Below, piece by piece: positions 53,027 to 61,916 of a DNA stretch of 64,000 nt (its first letter is position 1; each line of letters starts with the position of its first letter). This DNA is from CAADGU01 sp964467705 (GTDB taxonomy: Bacteria > Chloroflexota > Anaerolineae > Promineifilales > Promineifilaceae). The position numbers and the translations under genes are program-made. The notes under the pieces are model-generated. The model was not told the DNA's origin and did no database searches. It worked only from the letters and a program-made list of their open reading frames with translations. The stretch lies in contig CAYXUZ010000005.1 in NCBI GenBank assembly GCA_964467705.1, forward strand, positions 32,031 to 96,030, given 5' to 3'.

Positions 53027-54994
53027 ATGGGTATTGCGGCGGATATTGCCATTATTCTGGTGGCGGCGTTAATGGGGGGGCTGGTGGCGCAGCGGCTGAA
53101 GCTACCGCTGATTATCGGGTATATTTTGGCGGGGGTACTCGTTGGCCCTAACACTGCCGGTTTATCTGTCAGCGATTCACACGATATTGAACTTCTGGCC
53201 GAAATTGGGGTGGCGCTGCTGCTGTTTGCGCTGGGCATTGAATTCTCCTTCAAAAAGTTACAACTGGTGCGCCGCATTGCCGTGATCGGCACACCCATAC
53301 AAATGCTGTTGACCATTGTCCTGGGCGTGGGTATTGGGCAATGGTTGGGTTGGGGCCTGATCGAGTCGCTCTGGTTGGGGGCGCTCATTTCCCTGTCCAG
53401 CACCATGGTTATCCTGAAAACGCTGATGAACCAGGGGCGGCTGGGGACACTTTCCAGCCGGGTGATGATTGGCATGTTGATTGTGCAAGACCTGGCGGTG
53501 GTGCCGCTGATGATCATCTTGCCTACGCTGAATAATCTGGAAGAGGGAGCGATTGCCTTGTTTTGGGCGGCAGCGCGGGCAGCGCTGTTCCTGGCGGGGA
53601 TGTATTATCTGGGGACACGCCTGATCCCTTACCTGATGCGGCATATTGCCCAGTGGAATTCGCGGGAGTTGTTTTTGCTGACAGTCACGGCCGTTGGCCT
53701 GGGCATTGGGTACGCCACCTACCTGTTTGGCCTCTCTTTTGCTTTTGGCGCGTTTGTGGCCGGCATGGTACTGAGCGAATCGGATTACAGCCACCAGGCA
53801 CTCAGCGACATCATTCCTCTACGTGACCTGTTTGGCCTGCTCTTTTTTGTCTCCGTGGGGATGCTGCTAGACCCGACCTATTTGCTGGAAAATATGGACA
53901 CGGTGCTGCTGGTGGTGCTGGCGGTGATGGTGGGCAAGGCGCTCATTTTTGGTGGTATCACCTATCTGTTTGGCTATGGCAACATTGCCCCCTTTGCGGT
54001 GGGGTTGGGGCTGTTTCAGATTGGCGAATTTTCCTTTGTGCTGGCGCGGGTGGGCGTCAGCACCAATTCCATTTCCTCGGATTTGTTTTCCCTCGTTTTA
54101 ACGGCGGCGATCATCACCATGATTTTGACGCCGTTTGTCTCTGGGCTGGCGGAGCCGCTGTATAAACTGCGGCGGCGTTTGTTTCGTCATGAGCCACTCA
54201 GCACCATCAATATGCCCAAAGAGGGGCTGCATGACCACGTGATCATCGTGGGCAGCGGCCGGGTGGGGCATTATGTGGCCCACGTTCTCAAGCGGTTGGA
54301 ACGGCCGTTGGTAGTGATTGAACTCGACCAGCGCCGCATTGACCGGTTGAAGGATGAGGGCATTCCCATTATTTATGGTGATGCCAGCCAGCCGGTGGTG
54401 CTGGAGACGGCCGAGGTGGAAAAGGCACGGCTGATTGTGATCGCCATCCCGTCTTTTGTGGATGTTCATAGCATCGTTTCGCACATCCACCAGGTAAATG
54501 CCAGTTTGCACATTCTGGCACGCGCCGAAAGCGCCGAACAGATGTCCGCTTTGCACGAGATCGGCGTGTTTGAAGTGGTGCAACCCCATTTTGAAGCAGG
54601 GCTGGAAATGATGCGTCAGGCATTATTGCATTTGAATTTACCGGCAGGGGAGATTCAGCGGTTTGCCGATGATGTACGCCGGGAGTTGTATGCGCCGCTG
54701 TATGAGGTGCATGAAGATTATGAAATGCTGGTGGGGTTAAAAGATGCGGCGCGGTTGTTGGATTTGAATTGGGTCACTTTGGCGGCCGATAGCCCATTGG
54801 TGGGGCGCAGTATTGGTGGGTTGGGGATTCGGGCGGTAACGGGGGCATCGGTGGTGGGGGTCATGCGCGACGGCCGTTTTACCGCCAACCCCCACGCCTC
54901 CTTCCGCTTTACCGAGGGGGACATACTCGCCGTCATGGGCGACCGGGAGCAGTGTACCGCCTTCCGGCAATTGATGAGTGGAGATGATGCGTGA
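53027..54994 (+). CDS. Kef-type (CPA2) cation/proton antiporter with RCK domains
   Basis: 655 residues. The first ~390 form a CPA2 sodium/potassium-proton exchanger with about 12-13 membrane segments (LKLPLIIGYILAGVLVGPNT, LLLFALGIEFS, FGAFVAGMVLSES). Residues 405-520 are an RCK/TrkA-N domain with the dinucleotide motif HVIIVGSGRVGHYVA and acidic EL-D at the strand end (LVVIELDQRR). Residues 580-650 are a TrkA-C domain (LGIRAVTGASVVGVMRDGR, EGDILAVMGDREQ), the type that binds c-di-AMP or nucleotides in other bacteria. The likely role is K+ efflux in exchange for protons. It lies 6 bases before the NhaP2-like gene, so the two are almost surely one operon. Confidence 0.9.
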   Translation: MGIAADIAIILVAALMGGLVAQRLKLPLIIGYILAGVLVGPNTAGLSVSDSHDIELLAEIGVALLLFALGIEFSFKKLQLVRRIAVIGTPIQMLLTIVLGVGIGQWLGWGLIESLWLGALISLSSTMVILKTLMNQGRLGTLSSRVMIGMLIVQDLAVVPLMIILPTLNNLEEGAIALFWAAARAALFLAGMYYLGTRLIPYLMRHIAQWNSRELFLLTVTAVGLGIGYATYLFGLSFAFGAFVAGMVLSESDYSHQALSDIIPLRDLFGLLFFVSVGMLLDPTYLLENMDTVLLVVLAVMVGKALIFGGITYLFGYGNIAPFAVGLGLFQIGEFSFVLARVGVSTNSISSDLFSLVLTAAIITMILTPFVSGLAEPLYKLRRRLFRHEPLSTINMPKEGLHDHVIIVGSGRVGHYVAHVLKRLERPLVVIELDQRRIDRLKDEGIPIIYGDASQPVVLETAEVEKARLIVIAIPSFVDVHSIVSHIHQVNASLHILARAESAEQMSALHEIGVFEVVQPHFEAGLEMMRQALLHLNLPAGEIQRFADDVRRELYAPLYEVHEDYEMLVGLKDAARLLDLNWVTLAADSPLVGRSIGGLGIRAVTGASVVGVMRDGRFTANPHASFRFTEGDILAVMGDREQCTAFRQLMSGDDA

Positions 54995-55000
54995 TACGAG

Positions 55001-56467
55001 ATGAATGAATATGTCCTCATAATCGCTGCGGCACTGCTGCTGGTTAGTGTGCTGGTGAGCAAAATCTCAGACCAGTTTGGCATACCGGCGCTGCTCTTGT
55101 TTCTGCTGCTGGGCATGGTCATTGGCTCAGATGGGCCGGGCGGCATCTATTTTGACGACCCGGCGCTGGCCCAGTTAGTAGGCGTGATCGCCCTCATTCT
55201 CATCCTCTTTTCCGGCGGACTGGACACTGAATGGGATCGCGTGCGGCCGGTGCTCAAAGAAGGAATGCTGCTGGCTACTTTTGGCGTCTTCCTGACGGCG
55301 CTGGCGGTGGGCCTTTTTGCCACCATGCTGCTCGACCTGTCACTGACAGAAGGTTTGCTCTTGGGAGCTATCGTTTCGTCTACAGATGCGGCGGCCGTAT
55401 TCTCCATTTTGCGCTCCAAAGGGATCAGCCTCAAAGGGCGGCTGAAACCACTGCTGGAATTGGAATCCGGCAGCAATGACCCCATGGCCATCTTCCTCAC
55501 CATTGGCCTCATCCAACTGTTAACCGCGCCGGACACCTCGCCGTTCAGCCTGATCGGGTTATTTGTCCTGCAAATGGGGGTCGGCGCGGTGATGGGGTAT
55601 GTCATGGGCCGGGTGATGTTGTTTTTTATCAATCGTTCCCGCCTGGGGTACGAAGGTCTCTACCCGGTGCTGACGCTTTCTCTTGTTTTTTTGACCTTTG
55701 GCCTGACCGACGCCCTGAACGGCAGCGGTTTTCTGGCGGTTTATCTGGCGGGCATCGTGTTGGGCCGCTACGATTTCATTCACAAACGTAGCCTGGTGCG
55801 CTTCCACGATGGGTTGGCCTGGCTGATGCAGATCACGATGTTCCTGGCGCTCGGTCTGCTTGTTTTCCCCTCCGAACTGGCGCCCATCATCGGCGTGGGG
55901 CTGTTCATCGCTGCTTTTTTGATGTTTGTGGCCCGCCCGGTGAGTGTGTTTGTCAGCCTGCTGCCCAGTTCGTTGGACTGGCGGGCTAAAACGTTCATTT
56001 CCTGGGTGGGGCTGCGTGGGGCAGCGCCCATTATCCTGGCAACCTTTCCCTTGTTAGCCGGGCTGCCGCAGGCTGACCTGATTTTTAACGTGGTCTTTTT
56101 CATCGTGTTGACCTCGGTGCTGCTGCAAGGCACCACTCTGTCACCGGTCGCCCGTTGGCTGCGGGTGGATGCCCCAGCCACGCCGAAACGAGCCTATCCC
56201 ATCGAATACAATCCCATGGCAGGGCTGAAAGGGGAGTTAAAAGAGCTGCCCATCCCGCCAGATTCGGTGATGGCCGGAAAAGCGATTGTGGAATTGGGGC
56301 TGCCGGCGGAGTTCTTGATCGTGCTGATTGCCAGGGATAATGATTTTATGGTGCCCAGCGGCGGCACGGCCGTGCAGGGCGGCGATACGTTGTTGGTGTT
56401 ATCAGACAAAGCGTCGTTTGACGATGTGATCACCCGGTTTGGCTTGAAGGATGAATCAGACATTTAG
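55001..56467 (+). CDS. NhaP2-type (CPA1) potassium/proton antiporter with TrkA-C domain
   Basis: 488 residues. About twelve membrane segments (residues 1-385) with CPA1 motifs: GIPALLLFLLLGMVIGSDGP near the N-terminus, SSTDAAAVFSILRSKG (near 126-141) and ELESGSNDPMAIFLTIGL (near 153-170), including the conserved ND pair of the ion site; WVGLRGAAPIILATFPLLAG near 335 is the classic TM10 region. A C-terminal TrkA-C-like domain (about 405-488, ELPIPPDSVMAGKAIVELGL, GGDTLLVLSD) marks the NhaP2/CvrA type rather than plain NhaP. It starts 6 bases after the Kef-like gene. Together they exchange K+ and H+; a role in K+/pH balance is likely. Confidence 0.9.
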   Translation: MNEYVLIIAAALLLVSVLVSKISDQFGIPALLLFLLLGMVIGSDGPGGIYFDDPALAQLVGVIALILILFSGGLDTEWDRVRPVLKEGMLLATFGVFLTALAVGLFATMLLDLSLTEGLLLGAIVSSTDAAAVFSILRSKGISLKGRLKPLLELESGSNDPMAIFLTIGLIQLLTAPDTSPFSLIGLFVLQMGVGAVMGYVMGRVMLFFINRSRLGYEGLYPVLTLSLVFLTFGLTDALNGSGFLAVYLAGIVLGRYDFIHKRSLVRFHDGLAWLMQITMFLALGLLVFPSELAPIIGVGLFIAAFLMFVARPVSVFVSLLPSSLDWRAKTFISWVGLRGAAPIILATFPLLAGLPQADLIFNVVFFIVLTSVLLQGTTLSPVARWLRVDAPATPKRAYPIEYNPMAGLKGELKELPIPPDSVMAGKAIVELGLPAEFLIVLIARDNDFMVPSGGTAVQGGDTLLVLSDKASFDDVITRFGLKDESDI

Positions 56468-56526
56468 CCGAGTTCGCATCTGAGGATGCTTACTCCGCAT
56501 ACCATTATTGACGAGGAGAGAAGCGC

Positions 56527-57705
56527 ATGTCGGAAAAAAGGAATATGGCTACCACACAAATTCATGCGGGGGATGCGGCGAACCCGAGCACGGCCGTCTC
56601 CGCCCCCATTTATCAATCCGCCACCTTTCACTTTGAGTCGCCGGAAGAGATTGCGGCGGCGATGGCGGCGCAGGCACATCCGCAGTTTTACGGCCGTTAC
56701 GCCACCCCCAACACCAAACAGGTCGAATTGACGGTGGCCGCGCTGGAACAGGGCGAAGCGGCATTGGCGATCGCTTCCGGCATGGCCGCCGTCTCGCTCG
56801 TCTTTTTCACCTTTCTCAAACAGGGCGACCATGTGGTAGCCCAAACCACCCATTACCCCTCCAGCTACAAGGTGCTGGAACAAAAGCTGGCCGAATATGG
56901 CATAACCACCGCCTTTGTAGACCAGACCGATCCGGACGCCTTTGCCGCCGCCATTCGCCCCAACACGCGGTTGATTTACGTAGAAACACCCGCAAACCCG
57001 GTGCTGCGATTGACAGATCTGACGGCCGTTGCCAACATCGCCCGCGCTCATGGCATCCTCACCGCCACCGACAACACCTTTGCCACTCCCTACAACCAAC
57101 GGCCGTTGACCCTGGGCATTGACATCGTGCTGCACAGCGCCACCAAATACCTGGCCGGGCACTCCGATGTGGTTGCCGGGGTGGTGGTGGGCAAGGAGGA
57201 ACACATCGCCCAACTATGGCACACCCACGTCATGTTCGGCGCGGTGCTGCATCCGATGGAAGCCTGGCTGCTGGAACGCGGACTCAAGACATTTGATTTG
57301 CGCATGGAGCGGCACAACCGGAATGCACAGGCGGTGGCCGAATTTCTGGCGGGGCACACGGCCGTGCGCGAAGTGTACTATCCCGGTTTACCCACGCACC
57401 CCCAACACGACCTGGCACAGCGGCAAATGCCGGGTGGCTACAGTGGCATGGTCTGTTTTGACTTGAAAGGGGGGCGCGCCGCCGGATACCAATTGTTGCA
57501 GCGGCTCAAATTGATCAAACTGGCGGTCAGTCTGGGCGGCGTCCACAGCCTGATCACCCATGCCGCCAGCACCATCTCGGCCATCCTCAAAAGCGACGAG
57601 GCCATCGCCGCCAGCGGCGTGCAGCCGGGACTGGTGCGCTTTTCCGTGGGGTTGGAGGATGTGAATGATTTGATTACTGACCTGGCGCAAGCGTTAGCAG
57701 ATTAA
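56527..57705 (+). CDS. Cys/Met metabolism PLP-dependent enzyme (cystathionine gamma-synthase/methionine gamma-lyase family)
   Basis: 392 residues, full length for the family. Start ATG follows GAGGAGA. Conserved features: THYPSSYKVLEQKL (strand-helix near 115-130), YVETPANPVLRLTDL (140s), TATDNTFATPYNQRPL with the PLP-contacting Asp (near 180), and HSATKYLAGHSD with the PLP-binding Lys (near 204). LGGVHSLITHAASTI near 340-354 and QPGLVRFSVGLEDVNDLI near the C-terminus contain the substrate-carboxylate Arg. The family covers cystathionine gamma-synthase, O-acetylhomoserine sulfhydrylase, cystathionine and methionine gamma-lyases; the sequence alone does not separate these with certainty. No neighbouring sulfur genes help. 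A trans-sulfuration or Met/Cys breakdown role fits. Confidence 0.9.
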   Translation: MSEKRNMATTQIHAGDAANPSTAVSAPIYQSATFHFESPEEIAAAMAAQAHPQFYGRYATPNTKQVELTVAALEQGEAALAIASGMAAVSLVFFTFLKQGDHVVAQTTHYPSSYKVLEQKLAEYGITTAFVDQTDPDAFAAAIRPNTRLIYVETPANPVLRLTDLTAVANIARAHGILTATDNTFATPYNQRPLTLGIDIVLHSATKYLAGHSDVVAGVVVGKEEHIAQLWHTHVMFGAVLHPMEAWLLERGLKTFDLRMERHNRNAQAVAEFLAGHTAVREVYYPGLPTHPQHDLAQRQMPGGYSGMVCFDLKGGRAAGYQLLQRLKLIKLAVSLGGVHSLITHAASTISAILKSDEAIAASGVQPGLVRFSVGLEDVNDLITDLAQALAD

Positions 57706-57859
57706 GACTATCAGAGCGCTTACGGCCGTTTTCTCTCACTCCAAACTGTCACAAATGGTGGAAATGCGGTGTTTAGAGGGGTGGAATAGGCCAGATAGAC
57801 GCTGGCTGAGGCCGGTCATTTGACCGCGCACACCTACTTATCCGATGAAAGGAGAAACC

Positions 57860-59023
57860 ATGAAACGAAACCGAAGAATTTTCATTTTATTGGCGGTACT
57901 GCTCATTCTGGCGAGCACGGCCGTAGCTACTATTGCTTTACAACCCTCCGCCCGCGACCTGTTGGTGGAAGCGGCCGAACTCACCGAAACGGTTAGCGAC
58001 GGCCATGCTATCGCCAGCTTTGAGTTTGACGCCCAGGGCGAAAAAGGCAGCGGCACGGTGGAAGTGTGGGGCAAACTGGACATGGGGCCAAATGGGGAAC
58101 CCGCCTTCCGGGCCGAAGTGTTGGACGCCAGTCTAGGTGAATTTGTGGGCATTACGGCCGTGACTGACGGCTACACCTTCTGGCTTTATGACCCGCAGCA
58201 AAACAAAGTCCTCACCGGTACGTCTGATGAAGTGGCCGTGCTGCTGGCCGACTACATGGAGGGCAAAGAATTTGACGCCCCCGGCCACGACATGGACGAA
58301 GAGGATATTCCCCAAACGGCGGCCGAAGCCGTAGACAAATTGCTCACTTATTTCACGGCCGAACGCCAGGGTTATGCCAATTTGAACGGAGCGCGGGCCA
58401 TTGCCCTGCGCCTTATCCCCATCCCCGACCAGATGCCCGCCGAAGTAAAGGCGGCCGGTGGTTATGTCAATTTATGGCTGCGCCCGGATGACCGTGCCCC
58501 GCTGGGGGCCGAACTGGCTGAAAGCAGCGCCGGCTATGGCAAAATCACGGCCACCACACTGGAAATTAACCAGGGCGTGGATGATTCGCTCTTTACCTTT
58601 GCCATCCCTGACGGGGTGGAAGTGATTCAGGTGGCCGACCTGGATCTGCCGGAAAAAGAACCCACCACGCTGGAAGAAGCGGCTGCTGCTGCCGACATGG
58701 TACTGCTGACGCCGACGACGTTGCCGGATAACGCCAGATTGGTGGACACGGCCGTCCTGCGCGGCGTAGTCGTGCAGCAGTACAGTCTGCCAGAAGGGGC
58801 CGCTTTCACCATTGCTCAGGGTCAGGCCACTGACAGCTTCACACCAGCCGATGCCGAGGGCATGGCCGTTACCGTGCGCGGTGTTCCCGGTATGGTCTAT
58901 GCCCAGGCCGAAGCCGCAACCGCCCGCACCTTGCTCACCTGGACGGAAGGCGACATTCAGTTCTGGATTGGCGGTGACCTGACGGCAGAGCAGGCAACGG
59001 CCATAGCCGAATCGTTGCAATAA
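57860..59023 (+). CDS. Secreted LolA/RseB-like protein, probable partner of the ABC transporter
   Basis: 387 residues from ATG 57860, after AAAGGAGA; the frame opens at 57845. The N-terminus is a signal or anchor (KRNRRIFILLAVLLILASTA) without a clear lipobox cysteine. The rest is beta-rich and resembles the LolA/LppX/RseB-like fold: ASFEFDAQGEKGSGTVEVWG, AVTDGYTFWLYDPQQNKVL (a W-x-YDP-x-x-N stretch typical of LolA-like proteins) and a second repeated beta region (LLTPTTLPDNARLVDTAVL, YSLPEGAAFTIAQG). No enzymatic motif. Together with the ABC transporter that follows 76 bases downstream, it could form a lipid or lipoprotein export unit. Assignment is by fold pattern. Confidence 0.7.
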   Translation: MKRNRRIFILLAVLLILASTAVATIALQPSARDLLVEAAELTETVSDGHAIASFEFDAQGEKGSGTVEVWGKLDMGPNGEPAFRAEVLDASLGEFVGITAVTDGYTFWLYDPQQNKVLTGTSDEVAVLLADYMEGKEFDAPGHDMDEEDIPQTAAEAVDKLLTYFTAERQGYANLNGARAIALRLIPIPDQMPAEVKAAGGYVNLWLRPDDRAPLGAELAESSAGYGKITATTLEINQGVDDSLFTFAIPDGVEVIQVADLDLPEKEPTTLEEAAAAADMVLLTPTTLPDNARLVDTAVLRGVVVQQYSLPEGAAFTIAQGQATDSFTPADAEGMAVTVRGVPGMVYAQAEAATARTLLTWTEGDIQFWIGGDLTAEQATAIAESLQ

Positions 59024-59032
59024 ACACGTTGT

Positions 59033-59094
59033 CCGTGATGCGTGATGTGTGACCCGTGACCGATTACGGGTTACGGATTACGCATCACGCCCTC
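59033..59094. repeat. Intergenic word-repeat tract
   Basis: The gap between the LolA-like gene and the ABC gene is made of GTGATGCGTGATGTGTG, ACCCGTGACCGATTACGGG, TTACGGATTACG and CATCACG words. It matches the style of the tract at 50429-50531. Confidence 0.7.
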
Positions 59095-59099
59095 TCCCC

Positions 59100-61130
59100 A
59101 TGCCCGATCCCATCCGAATCACCAATCTGGAACGTCACTTCATGCGCGGCGAAACGGCCGTATATGCCCTGCACGGTATTGACCTCACCATCCAACCGGG
59201 TGAATTTGTAGCCCTGGTTGGCCCCTCCGGTTCTGGCAAATCTACCCTGCTCAACCTGCTCGGTGGGTTAGACCGGCCTAGCGGCGGCGAACTGTGGCTC
59301 AACGGTCTGGCGCTCCACAATGCTGACGACAAAGTCCGCACCCGCCACCGCCGCGAGCAATTGGGTTTCATTTTCCAAAGTTTTAATTTGCTGCCTAAAC
59401 TGACCGCGCTGGAAAACACGGCCGTGCCCCTGATGCTCAATGGCGTGCCCAAAGCGGAACGTGAGAGTAAGGCCGCTGCCCTGCTGGAAACAGTGGGGCT
59501 GGGCCATCGGCTGCACCATGTTCCCACGGAACTGTCCGGCGGTGAACAGCAGCGCGTGGCCATTGCCCGCGCCCTCATTCACAATCCCACGCTCATCCTG
59601 GCCGACGAACCGACCGGTAATCTGGATTCGGCAACCGGCGCAGAAGTGATGGGTTTGCTACAACAACTGAACCAGGAACAAGGTATCACGCTCATCGTTG
59701 TCACCCACGATGAAGAAGTAGCTGCCTATGCCCATCGCGTAGTCAAGCTGCGTGACGGCCGTGTGGAAGATGACAAGGTGACAAGGGGTGTCAGCGACAC
59801 GGTGACGGAAGACAGATCCGTCACCTTGTCACCTCCTCACCCTGTCACCTTGTCACCTCCCGGTCTCCCCTTCCGTGACATCTTGCGCAGCGCGCTAGCT
59901 AACCTGCGCCGCCGCCCGGTACGTAATGTGCTGACGGCCGCCGGCGTGGTCATTGGCATCATTACCCTGGTGGCTATGGTTTCTTTTGGTGTGGGTGTAC
60001 AAAAGGAAGTGCAGCGTAATTTTGAGACGATTGGGCTGGAGAACATCTTTGTTAACCCATTGTTTGCGGAGACGGATGAATTTGATCCCTTTGCGCCGCC
60101 GGAACCGGAGCGGGCGTTGACGCCAACGGCCGTCACCGAAATTGCCCAACTGCCCGGCGTCAAAATCGTCACCCCCATCCTTGACCTGCCGCGAGGTGTC
60201 AATGTGAGCTTGCTTACGGCTGACGGGCAGACTATCCCTGTGCGTATTACCGAAGGCGGCGAAGGACGCTTCAGCTTTGGCGGTACAAATGACTTACTCG
60301 TGGGCGAAAGCGTTGATGAAGGCGAAACGCAGGGCATTGTCCTCTCCAACCAACTGGCCGATACGCTGTTGGCCTCCGGCCAGATCTATGCTGATCTGGT
60401 GGGGCAGGCGGTGGCGCTGCGGGCGGAATTGCCGCGTGGTGAAAGCCAGGAATTCCCCAGCCGCATTGTGGGCGTGCGCGAAAGTTTTGGCAGCCGCACC
60501 ATTGACCTGGGGCTGGCGGAGCGGGCCGCCATTACCACCTGGTGGTTCGGCCAGCCTGACCTGCTGGATACGGAAGGGTATGATCGGCTGATTGTGCGCG
60601 CCAATGACCTGAGCAGTGTACCGGCCGTCATTGAACAGATTGACGGCCTGAATTTTGCTCCTCAATCGTTTGAAGCGATTTTGGACGTGGCCAATCAGGT
60701 GTTGTCGCTGCTGCAAGCATTGCTGGGGTCGGTGGGGGCGCTGGCGCTGCTGGTGGCCGCGTTGGGGGTCGCCAACACCATGCTCATGGCTATTTATGAG
60801 CGCACGCGCGAGATTGGCGTGCTGAAAGCGTTGGGCGCGTCCCGCCGCGAAATCCGGCTGTTGTTCATGGTGGAAGCGGGGCTGATTGGATTGCTCGGCG
60901 GTTTTGTGGGGTTGATTTTAGGGGCACTGCTGGGGCGACTGGTGGATTACATCGCCCACCGTTACCTGATTGAAGAGGGCGTGACGGGCGTTGGCTTGCT
61001 TTCCGTCATCCCGCCCTGGCTGGCATTGGGGGCGCTGGCTTTTGCCGCGTTGGTGGGGGTGTTGGCGGGGCTATACCCCGCCGCCCGCGCCGCCCGGCTG
61101 GACCCTGTTTCGGCCTTACGACATGAATGA
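59100..61130 (+). CDS. MacB-like ABC transporter, ATPase fused to FtsX-type permease
   Basis: 676 residues from ATG 59100. N-terminal ATPase (1-225): Walker A GPSGSGKST (41-49), Q loop FQSFNLLPKLTALEN, signature LSGGEQQRVAIARAL, Walker B LILADEPTGNLDS, H-loop VVTHDEEV. Then a linker (about 225-260) whose DNA is a run of GTGACAAGG / CCTTGTCACC words. The permease has one membrane segment (about 275-300), a large outer MacB-PCD domain (300-540) and three C-terminal membrane segments (540-676; VANTMLMAIYERTREIGVLK, FVGLILGALLGRLVDYIAHR). The order ATPase-TM-periplasmic-TM3 matches MacB. No MacA-type adaptor is adjacent; the upstream LolA-like protein may replace it. Substrate unknown. Confidence 0.92.
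   Translation: MPDPIRITNLERHFMRGETAVYALHGIDLTIQPGEFVALVGPSGSGKSTLLNLLGGLDRPSGGELWLNGLALHNADDKVRTRHRREQLGFIFQSFNLLPKLTALENTAVPLMLNGVPKAERESKAAALLETVGLGHRLHHVPTELSGGEQQRVAIARALIHNPTLILADEPTGNLDSATGAEVMGLLQQLNQEQGITLIVVTHDEEVAAYAHRVVKLRDGRVEDDKVTRGVSDTVTEDRSVTLSPPHPVTLSPPGLPFRDILRSALANLRRRPVRNVLTAAGVVIGIITLVAMVSFGVGVQKEVQRNFETIGLENIFVNPLFAETDEFDPFAPPEPERALTPTAVTEIAQLPGVKIVTPILDLPRGVNVSLLTADGQTIPVRITEGGEGRFSFGGTNDLLVGESVDEGETQGIVLSNQLADTLLASGQIYADLVGQAVALRAELPRGESQEFPSRIVGVRESFGSRTIDLGLAERAAITTWWFGQPDLLDTEGYDRLIVRANDLSSVPAVIEQIDGLNFAPQSFEAILDVANQVLSLLQALLGSVGALALLVAALGVANTMLMAIYERTREIGVLKALGASRREIRLLFMVEAGLIGLLGGFVGLILGALLGRLVDYIAHRYLIEEGVTGVGLLSVIPPWLALGALAFAALVGVLAGLYPAARAARLDPVSALRHE
59775..59863. 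repeat. Word-repeat tract inside the ABC transporter coding sequence
   Basis: GTGACAAGG occurs and reappears inverted as CCTTGTCACC; GTCACCTTGTCACCTCC-like words repeat three times, with one CCCTGTCACC. They form the linker between the ATPase and the permease. The nearby part of the protein (TEDRSVTLSPPHPVTLSPPG) has obvious internal repeats. Confidence 0.75.
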
Positions 61131-61202
61131 TGGTTGGCGGGTGGGAGTGTGTGTGTTAAGCTGACGGCCGTTGAGTGTCTGATTGTGTAAAAGGTGGTGC
61201 AT

Positions 61203-61883
61203 ATGTGGCAACGGCCGTCCCCCCAAATTGGTTTTTACTCGTTCAAAGAAGAGTTAATTAACAGCCTGACGCATGGAGTAGGTTCTGTTTTGGCAGCTAT
61301 CGGCATAATCGTGCTGGTCACGCTGGCACTGCTGTATGGCGATGGCTGGAGGGTGCTGAGTTTTACGATTTATGGCGGCTGCCTGCTGTTTTTGTATCTG
61401 GCGTCTACGCTCTATCACGGTGTGCAACGGCCACGCTGGAAACGGGTGCTGCGGGTGATGGATCATACGGCCGTGTACCTGCTCATTGCCGGGACATATA
61501 CCCCATTTTTGCTGATCAAAATGCGTGACCCCATCGGGTTGACGTTGCTGGTCGTGGTCTGGGTGATGGCGTTGTTGGGGATTGCGTTTAAGGTGTTTTT
61601 TATCGGCCGTTACGAAAAATGGGCCACCCTGGGCTACCTGTTGATGGGCTGGATGTGCCTGATTGCTTTCCGGCAAATGATGGTGGTAATGCCCGCCTGG
61701 GGGCTGTTTGGCATTATGCTGGGTGGCTTGTTTTATACGGCCGGGGTCATCTTCTACGTCGGCGAGCGCATCCCGTATAACCACGCCATCTGGCACCTGT
61801 TTGTTCTTGGTGGCAGCGCCACGCATTTTGTGACGATTCTGGTGTTTTTGCTGCCGCTGGGGGTGGTAATCGGTAATCAGTAA
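61203..61883 (+). CDS. Hemolysin III family (PAQR-like) seven-TM protein
   Basis: 226 residues from ATG 61203, with AGGTGGTGC just upstream (the frame opens with GTG codons from 61194). Seven membrane segments. Family motifs visible: ELINSLTHGVGSVLAAIG at the start of TM1, STLYHGV with the zinc-site His (near 75), DHTAVYLLIAGTYTPFLL with Asp-His (near 92-110) and HAIWHLFVLGGSATHF with two His (near 195-205). The three-histidine/one-Asp set is the metal-binding site shared by HlyIII and PAQR proteins. Function in bacteria is not settled (membrane fluidity, ceramide-like hydrolase activity). A single ACGGCCGT site lies close to the start. Confidence 0.93.
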   Translation: MWQRPSPQIGFYSFKEELINSLTHGVGSVLAAIGIIVLVTLALLYGDGWRVLSFTIYGGCLLFLYLASTLYHGVQRPRWKRVLRVMDHTAVYLLIAGTYTPFLLIKMRDPIGLTLLVVVWVMALLGIAFKVFFIGRYEKWATLGYLLMGWMCLIAFRQMMVVMPAWGLFGIMLGGLFYTAGVIFYVGERIPYNHAIWHLFVLGGSATHFVTILVFLLPLGVVIGNQ

Positions 61884-61916
61884 TCGGTGAGAATTTGCGA
61901 GTACCGATTACCGGCT
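61868..61916. repeat. Intergenic word-repeat tract between convergent genes
   Basis: GGTAATCGGTAATCAGTAATC and GTACCGATTACCGG words lie across the stop of the HlyIII gene and the stop of the VanW gene. The stop codon TAG of the VanW gene lies within the final CCGGCTAG. Confidence 0.65.
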
